A stretch of DNA of 64,000 bases from Branchiostoma floridae (taxonomy: Eukaryota; Chordata; Leptocardii; Amphioxiformes; Branchiostomatidae), in assembly GCF_000003815.2 (NCBI RefSeq), contig NC_049980.1:14112686-14176685 (forward strand), in the 5' to 3' direction. Numbering within the stretch: position 1 is the first letter of the stretch; each line of letters opens with the position of its first letter. The position numbers and the translations under genes are program-made. Positions 58,735 through 64,000 of this stretch are shown piece after piece. A model generated the notes under the pieces. That model did not search any database. It worked only from the letters and a program-made list of their open reading frames with translations, and was not told where the DNA came from.

Positions 58735-58990
58735 TGGCACAGTGGCCTTGTGGGTAAAGATGTTGACACAAAACCCGGTGGTACTGAGTTCAAAAGACAG
58801 ATCCGGATGGTGTGGCCCATGCGAATGGTATTTCTCACCAATTTTGTCAGGTGTATAGTACTAAGTATCATCTAGGGATATCCCTCGGATAGAACGTCAA
58901 ATGGAGGTCTAGTGTTTGATGAGAGTCACACCATACCCACGTTAAAGAACCCACATACTAATCAATGTGAGTGGATTTGATAAGTCCGTC
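58735..58990 (+). mobile_element. tRNA-derived SINE-like copy
   Basis: The head GGTGGCACAGTGGCCTTGTG and a B-box-like GAGTTCAAAAG are followed by a body ending GAGAGTCACACC...CACGTTAAAGAACCCAC. The last part resembles the end of the copy at 3346-3640 (CATGTTAAAGAGTCCACC). Boundaries approximate. Confidence 0.5.
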
Positions 58991-59051
58991 CGTACAAACC
59001 TGGTGGGCTACGCCACGAGGCAGTCTACCGGATATGCAATCATAGAAACAA

Positions 59052-59151
59052 NNNNNNNNNNNNNNNNNNNNNNNNNNNNNNNNNNNNNNNNNNNNNNNNN
59101 NNNNNNNNNNNNNNNNNNNNNNNNNNNNNNNNNNNNNNNNNNNNNNNNNNN
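59052..59151. other. assembly gap, 100 N
   Basis: A placeholder join between the contig with the mosaic gene and POMK and the short contig with NBAS. Confidence 0.98.
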
Positions 59152-59640
59152 ATAGTATGGCGCCGACCCTCGGCGCACATGTTGACGAACTTGTTCGGAG
59201 TTCTTGCGGCCCCCGTCGCTGCAAAGCCGCTAAAAACTCCTGCGCCGCCCGTAGAAAATCGCCGAGCCGCCGAAGTCTTCGAAGAAAGTCGTGTCCGGGT
59301 CCCAAAAAACGCGATGGGACCCCAAAACCGGAGCTGGAAACTACAGGGGGTGTTTTCAGTATCGCTCAAAAAATTAGACTGATGCGCATGCGCGGCGAGG
59401 AATCATGGGTAACCCGTGACCTTTCAACTTTGGGAGCTACCAAGTGAGGCTATATGGGGGTGGTCAGGCTCAGATACACCTGAAGTCATTCTCTGATTCA
59501 GTCTGACTGACTAACGAGAGGATGCAGGGGACAATCAGTCTATAATACATGTGCTGACTCAGAGACCTTGGGGTACTATGGATAGCTACAGGAACACTTT
59601 TGATTGAAATCTTACATAGAACTGTTGGTTCCACAACAGA
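59152..59640. other. GC-rich edge of the NBAS contig
   Basis: The first about 290 bases are much richer in GC than their surroundings and are open in several frames on both strands (for example 59157-59447 plus). No domain is recognisable, and the frames look like a by-product of composition. The remainder up to 59640 shows nothing. Confidence 0.4.
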
Positions 59641-59706
59641 TTAAAGCACACAAGAATGAAAATGACATAAAAATCGTTCAACAAAAAAGTGACCAGAATG
59701 ACCCAC

Positions 59707-59783
59707 CTCTTGTGCAGTAAGTAAGTGTGCCAACATCACAGCGATGTCATCTTGGGCTGAAGCAATGGCCAGTCCTAGGGGGG
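59707..59783 (-). CDS. NBAS: NBAS exon (fragment exon 8, last visible)
   Basis: Acceptor TTTGTACCTCAG, donor CAAGAG|GTGGGT, two bases plus 25 codons: PLGLAIASAQDDIAVMLAHL, LTAQE. It is similar to the vertebrate LASEALPNDMTLALAYLLALPQ. The frame is open at the donor, so the transcript continues, but only 555 bases of this contig remain. Confidence 0.85.
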
Positions 59784-62700
59784 CTGAGGTACAAATGAAA
59801 TGAAAATACATACAATGTATAGGTCTCACACATATATATGTACAGAGAGTTCACTATCTGACTACTCATCTTTTATAAGCAATAATTTTGTCAGCTCTCT
59901 GAAACAGTGGGCTAAGACTTCATTGTCTAAACTCTATTCTAGGATAGGCTGATCATCTTTTCAACCAACCTTTCATCCAAACATATTATTGCTCCTCATA
60001 CCTATACAGTAAAAGCCGCTTAATTGCACGGCCTATTTGCCAGCGAATTTGGTGCAATTATCCGGCTGGTGCAATTATGCGAAGTTATCTAGCTGGACAG
60101 CACCGGTTTGGGATTTTGTGATTCCGTGCAGTTAACAGAAGTGTGCGTTAATCCGATGTGCAATTAACTGGCTTCCACTGTACTATGATTTTCTGCTGAC
60201 TAAAACCCTGATAGGGTCAGTACTACCTACCATGAACGTCCACAGATGCCTGTGTGTGCAGGTTTGCCATGTGGTACAGGATAATGCTGCGTAACAGTCT
60301 CCACTCTGGCTCTCCTGTGGCCGCTCTCTCAGGGGCTGTGTAGAAACTTGATGACACCTCCTGTGGACAGTACAGTAGTTTGAGACAGACTCTCTTGATA
60401 TTGTCAGATTGACTCTATCTAAAATGGTTGTGACTGTTACAGTGTATGTCAGTCAATATTAGATGATCGCCTAATGAAAGCCATCCTTCTCAACAACAGG
60501 TACAGGTACGGCCCAGGTCCAGAGGATCAGGTCCAGGTCCGGACCTGAACCTGGACCGTATAATCTGTGAAAACTTGTGAGCAGGCGATACTCAGAACAA
60601 TGGTCCATGTCACGACAAAGGATTCTGTTTGGTGTAATATCCGACGTCGATTGGCATTTAAAATCCTATTCGAGTCATGTAAACAACACTAATTGCCTCG
60701 GTTTTAGACCAAGTTTGACTGTAGAAGCTCGGTAAAACATAACTATCAACTCTCTTCATCTTCATTCTTTTTCTTTTCTTAAATGGGTAAGAACTAAAAC
60801 AAGTAAACATCTGCTGGTATAATTTGTTCATTTTTTAATCGGTTCAACATCTGGTCCACTGACTTTTTTCAGGTCCGGTTTTTCTAGACTGGTCCCCCCC
60901 CAAAAAAGGTTGTACCAACACAAGGCACTTAAGATCAAAAGTGAAATTGTGAAGTAGTCGCTGTGGCTTTATCTCAGTGGCTTCTGCGGTGACCTTTCCA
61001 AAGCAAAATCATTACAATGCAAACATAAATTTACCCTTCCACGTGGCCCCCTCCCCCCTGCTTTATAGCTCACTTAAAGTAACAGAAATGTGTCTTTTCC
61101 CCTTCTACTACAAATTAAATCTTCTAACGTAATACTTGATACAATAAACTGGTGAAAGAATTTTTTTTTACACAAGTATACCTTATTTTTCTCGGTGCTG
61201 GGAACAACCGTGGCATAGAAGGGCTGAACCTTTTGATGCTGGATGGGTGCTGAAGCAATAGGGATGTCATCGCCTCCTAGCAGTTTGGCTCGTTGCTGCA
61301 GGCGCTGCTGTATTGCCTCCATCCATTCCTGGCTACCTGGTATTTCCTTGTCTGTTTCTGACAGTTCTTCACTGTTAAAGACCATGTTCTGAACCAGAAT
61401 AAAAATTAACAGTTTGTAAACATATCTGAAGGGTTGCTCCTGAAAAGACTTTACATGGACAAGTGAATAAAGGAATGCAATAAAAAGATCAGTCTCTAAA
61501 GCTATGATTGATGTTTTGCCTTTTGGCACAATGCTGGAATAGAGAATTCTCACATGGCACCATTATTGGGTCTGCTGCCTTGTTGGCATCCCTGTTTACA
61601 TTTCAGTCAAACAAACATCTTACTTTTACTATTGAATGTCTACAGCTCAAAGAAGAAAATACCAGAAGAATTAATATAACAACTTGCTGATGAAGCCAAA
61701 CAATGCTGTGTATGTTCAACTACAATCCACTGAAATGCTAATAGGGACACCAACATGGCAGTCAGCATCAGCCTGTCATTGATATGGACTGAGGTTGAAA
61801 TGCAGTCTTACCTGAAGCATGATCTGGTTCCTAACTTTGAGGACAGAGGAGATTTGGTCTGGTTGGCAGTGAGTCAGGGAGAAGGATAACAGTTCCATCC
61901 TGTAGTACATCACAAAGTTAAGTACCAAACAAACCATCAATCAAACTACAATATTGACGGAAATGATTTAGAAATTTTCTTTTACGCTAGTTTTCAGTTT
62001 TTGTTGATAATCTGCCATATTATACCTAAAATCAATGTCGAAATACAGAGCACACTGTCATTTTCTTGAACAATTTCACAATTACAAAGGATTAAAAGTA
62101 GCTTATTTACTAGCCATTGGCACTAAAAGGTATCAACTTTGTATCTATTATCGGTTTATTCAAGATATCTTGCTAAACTCTATACAACAGTAAAACATGG
62201 GATACCTTGCTCTGTAGTCTGTGAAGTTGTTATCGGTGGCCAGCTGCTGACACACCTGCCAGCCAGGTGCATACCCCAGAGACTTCAGCTGCAGACACAT
62301 CCTGCAGGTGTGTGAGTAGTCAGCTTTCTGCAAAATGATATTTCAAACAACAATGTCAACATAAGTAGCTTTTTCCAGCAATACAGTTTTCCAACAGAAG
62401 TTATTTAAAGCATGGATGATGAGTTTATTCCATTTAAACTTGGTAGCTCTGGTGTGCCACAACATATTGAATGTGTAGATATACGTTCACCATGCAAAGG
62501 CACATGATTCCCTGTATCTGCAACAGCAAAGAACATGCCAGTATAGAACATTTCATGTGAGGTCATCACTGTGTCCACCACCATGTTGTTGTCCCTATTT
62601 GCATTCCAGTAAAGTATAGCTCAAATGTTTTGGACATTTCAAGATTTTCTGACCCACCCTGATATCCTCTATCAAATGCTTACAGCTCAAAGCTAAACAC

Positions 62701-63714
62701 ACAAATAAAATCCAGTGCAAGCTTGAAGTAGGACCCACTGAAATGCAAACGTGGACACCAACATGGCGAAGAAAGTGAGCAAAAATGCTCAATAAATGTT
62801 TTTCTAAGAGTAAGACTGATGAGAATGAAAATATCTAAACCATACCTTGAGTGCTGTCTCTGCAGCAAGAGTAAGAATCTTGCCAGTTCTTTCTTCTTTA
62901 CTTTTGGCGTGAATCATTAGGAGATCTCCCAGCTCTAGCAACTGTAGAATGAAATAAGAACAACATGACATGTGCTTTGTCTAATGCATAGACCTATTCC
63001 AGTATACCAACTGTCATTGTCAATGTCCTTGAATAATTATGACATGAAGTATGAATAAACGGACAATGCTGATTTAAAAAATTCCAAAGGACCGACACAA
63101 AATGTTTTCAATACAGTCCTGAGGAGTATACCTTGTTACTTGTATATAAAAGGTAGGCCATGTACAAAATGCAACGTTTTGACATAAGCAAATAAACATA
63201 CCTTTCCAGACTGCTTGTAAGAGTTACAGTCACTGTCAAGGACTTTTGAGATCAGAGTCAGCTTGTCCTCACATAGACGAACTGTAAGAGGCAAAGGAAA
63301 CTTGTTTATTGTACCTGGTAAGTTAAATGCTAATTTGACCTGTACAAAGACATGATTATACTAACTGGCATAGCATTACATCTTGAATTTGTCTGTTGGT
63401 TATCAAGAGATAAATAAGTTCAAATTTCAAGACCAACATTACTGTAAAAGGACAAGAAAATAATTTCTGAGCAAAATGGAGTGATTTGGTGACAGACTGT
63501 AAGACTGATAATGCTAAGGGCAAAAGTTTATCCATTCTGACACCTTCTTAAATACAAGAAAAGGTGCTACATGTATTGTGCTGAGAAAACCATTCCGATA
63601 CCTTGTAGTGGCAATATATCAACATGGAAGTCATCCAGCAGTTGGACAGCAGACAGCAAGTCCAACTCCTGCTGGATAGTAGTTGGCACATCTTCTATCA
63701 GCTGGAAACATTTC
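59707..63714 (-). CDS. NBAS: NBAS (NRZ tethering complex subunit), internal fragment of eight exons
   Basis: Exons in transcript order: 63714-63602, 63281-63202, 62941-62846, 62327-62206, 61899-61812, 61388-61182, 60360-60231, 59783-59707. All donors are GT, all acceptors AG, and phases agree throughout, giving about 304 residues in one frame. Segments such as VRLCEDKLTLISKVL, SYKQSGKLLELGDLL, GYAPGWQVCQQLA, ELLSFSLTHCQPDQI and VQPFYATVV align with vertebrate NBAS (RLCPNRIDLI, CYKQSTKLLGLAELL, GYPKSWDVCSQLG, ELMAFALTHCPPSSI, CHPFYESVI). NBAS with ZW10 and RINT1 forms the NRZ complex at the ER, which tethers COPI vesicles from the Golgi, and it is also linked to nonsense-mediated decay. The human protein is about 2,370 residues; only a central part, at and just after the Sec39 region, is here. 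Both ends are lost at the flanking gaps. Confidence 0.93.
60005..60182. mobile_element. pogo/Tigger-like MITE with TA duplication
   Basis: The element (60007-60180, 174 bp) opens CAGTAAAAGCCGCTTAATTG and closes CAATTAACTGGCTTCCACTG, and each end is followed by TA (60005-60006 and 60181-60182). CAGT...ACTG ends of this kind with a TA target are typical of Tc1/mariner-pogo elements. Interior TTTGCCAGCG and GCGAAGTTATC also occur in the fragment at 52150. It sits in an NBAS intron. Confidence 0.75.
60231..60360 (-). CDS. NBAS: NBAS exon (fragment exon 7)
   Basis: Acceptor TACTGTCCACAG, donor CATG|GTAGGT, 43 codons plus one base: EVSSSFYTAPERAATGEPEW, RLLRSIILYHMANLHTQASV, DVH. Conservation with vertebrate NBAS is weak here. 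Support comes mainly from splice sites and phase. Confidence 0.75.
60498..60645 (+). repeat. dispersed repeat, second copy of 13995-14180
   Basis: CCCAGGTCCAGAGGATCAGG, CTGAACCTGGACC, GTGAAAACTTGTGAGCAGGC and CAATGGTCCATGTC. It joins in one copy the words seen separately at 14040-14180 and at 13695-13760, so it is the more complete of the three. Confidence 0.55.
61182..61388 (-). CDS. NBAS: NBAS exon (fragment exon 6)
   Basis: Acceptor TTCTGGTTCAG, donor AATAAG|GTATAC, 69 whole codons from NMVFNSEELSETDKEIPGSQ to VQPFYATVVPSTEKNK. The middle is a charged, low-conservation linker (EAIQQRLQQRAKLLGG). PFYxxVV is the conserved anchor. Confidence 0.9.
61574..61760. mobile_element. foldback MITE with CAACATGGC ends, copy 1, in an NBAS intron
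   Basis: The left end TTGTTGGCATCCCTGTTTAC, ATTTCAGT pairs with the right end ACTGAAATGCTAATAGGGAC, ACCAACATGGC. The inner part TTGAATGTCTACAGCTCAAAG matches TCAAATGCTTACAGCTCAAAG of the copy at 62580-62767. Confidence 0.65.
61812..61899 (-). CDS. NBAS: NBAS exon (fragment exon 5)
   Basis: Acceptor ATGTACTACAG, donor CTTCAG|GTAAGA. It completes the Arg, then MELLSFSLTHCQPDQISSVL and KVRNQIMLQ. The ELxxFxLTHC motif is one of the clearest NBAS matches in the fragment. Confidence 0.93.
62206..62327 (-). CDS. NBAS: NBAS exon (fragment exon 4)
   Basis: Acceptor TCATTTTGCAG, donor GCAAG|GTATCC. It encodes KADYSHTCRMCLQLKSLGYA then PGWQVCQQLATDNNFTDYRA and two bases of Arg, corresponding to the DYKAASMHCQELMATGYPKSW region of vertebrate NBAS. 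Confidence 0.93.
62580..62767. mobile_element. foldback MITE with CAACATGGC ends, copy 2, in an NBAS intron
   Basis: The left end ACCATGTTGTTGTCCCTATT, TGCATTCCAGT pairs with the right end ACTGAAATGCAAACGTGGAC, ACCAACATGGC. Same orientation and similar length as the copy at 61574-61760, about 1 kb away in a neighbouring intron. Confidence 0.7.
62846..62941 (-). CDS. NBAS: NBAS exon (fragment exon 3)
   Basis: Acceptor CATTCTACAG, donor CTCAAG|GTATGG, 32 whole codons: LLELGDLLMIHAKSKEERTG then KILTLAAETALK, matching the vertebrate LLxLAELLRVAG...EERRGQVLILLVEQAL block. Confidence 0.93.
63202..63281 (-). CDS. NBAS: NBAS exon (fragment exon 2)
   Basis: Acceptor CCTCTTACAG, donor GGAAAG|GTATGT. 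Two bases complete a Val, then 26 codons (RLCEDKLTLISKVLDSDCNS, YKQSGK), ending in phase 0. Confidence 0.9.
63602..63714 (-). CDS. NBAS: NBAS exon (fragment exon 1)
   Basis: Acceptor CTTTTGCAG, donor CAAG|GTATCG. It has one base, 37 codons, one base. It encodes KCFQLIEDVPTTIQQELDLL followed by SAVQLLDDFHVDILPLQ, which leads directly into VRLC of the next exon. Confidence 0.85.
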
Positions 63715-63803
63715 CTGCAAAAGTCCATTCATGTTTTAATTTCATAATTATGTAGAATTTTCTTATTGGTGATAAATAGATCAACAATCATTGACAAATA
63801 AAG
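63715..63803. other. NBAS intron up to the last gap
   Basis: Eighty-nine bases of AT-rich sequence upstream of the first visible NBAS exon on the minus strand. The preceding exon is not in this contig. Confidence 0.6.
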
Positions 63804-63903
63804 NNNNNNNNNNNNNNNNNNNNNNNNNNNNNNNNNNNNNNNNNNNNNNNNNNNNNNNNNNNNNNNNNNNNNNNNNNNNNNNNNNNNNNNNNNNNNNNNN
63901 NNN
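63804..63903. other. assembly gap, 100 N
   Basis: A placeholder gap that closes the 4.65-kb NBAS contig on its right side. The 97 bases after it (63904-64000) contain no exon that I can recognise. Confidence 0.98.
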
Positions 63904-64000
63904 GTCACAGACTATGTTACCTACGGTCACTTGTTTCAGTTTTTACATTTTCATATTTTACACGTTGGTGAAACAATAGGGTCTACATTGAACAATCGCG

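Noticed and set aside
59157-59447. GC-rich frames as the next NBAS exon or a separate gene
   Set aside because: Open in several frames on both strands, which reflects composition. None continues the phase-0 NBAS donor at 59707 with NBAS-like sequence.
1-64000. CRISPR arrays, operons, bacterial promoters or riboswitches
   Set aside because: None seen; the window is eukaryotic with spliced genes.

Overview
The window looks like one chromosome-scale scaffold segment from a marine invertebrate deuterostome, most likely an amphioxus (Branchiostoma). This is inferred from four things. The recognisable genes are animal genes split by spliceosomal introns, with GT donors and AG acceptors. One protein is an exon-shuffled CUB/EGF/sushi/HYR type. 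The non-coding DNA is crowded with short foldback transposons and tRNA-like SINEs, and the palindrome TACATGTA recurs throughout. Four gaps of exactly 100 N (4461-4560, 34245-34344, 59052-59151, 63804-63903) are placeholder joins between contigs, so order and orientation across them are not proven.

Region 1 (1-17.2 kb) contains no recognised host gene. Its main structure is a pair of inverted, nearly identical 552-bp arms (616-1167 and 16646-17197). Their outer ends lie directly against a 7-bp direct repeat, GTTCTTC. This is the signature of a 16.6-kb DNA transposon with long terminal inverted repeats, carrying nested MITEs, a SINE, a higher-order tandem repeat array and one possible terminal coding exon, but no transposase that I recognise.

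Region 2 (17.2-59.05 kb) is dominated by a plus-strand gene for a secreted or surface mosaic protein: signal peptide, CUB, two EGF-like domains, sushi, HYR, sushi. All visible exon junctions are phase 1. The introns are large (about 15.4 and 16.1 kb) and full of small transposons. The complete two-exon POMK gene (protein O-mannose kinase) lies nested on the opposite strand inside the second large intron. The mosaic gene has no visible end in the window.

Region 3 (59.15-63.80 kb) is a 4.65-kb contig bounded by N gaps on both sides. It holds eight consecutive minus-strand exons of NBAS, a subunit of the NRZ Golgi-to-ER tethering complex. All phases fit, but both ends of the gene are missing. 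The absence of the 3' NBAS exons from the contig to its left suggests misplacement or lost sequence.

POMK and NBAS both act at the ER (glycan phosphorylation of alpha-dystroglycan, and COPI vesicle tethering). I see no evidence that the three genes are functionally linked. The density of distinct, boundary-resolved mobile elements is the most informative aspect of the non-coding DNA.
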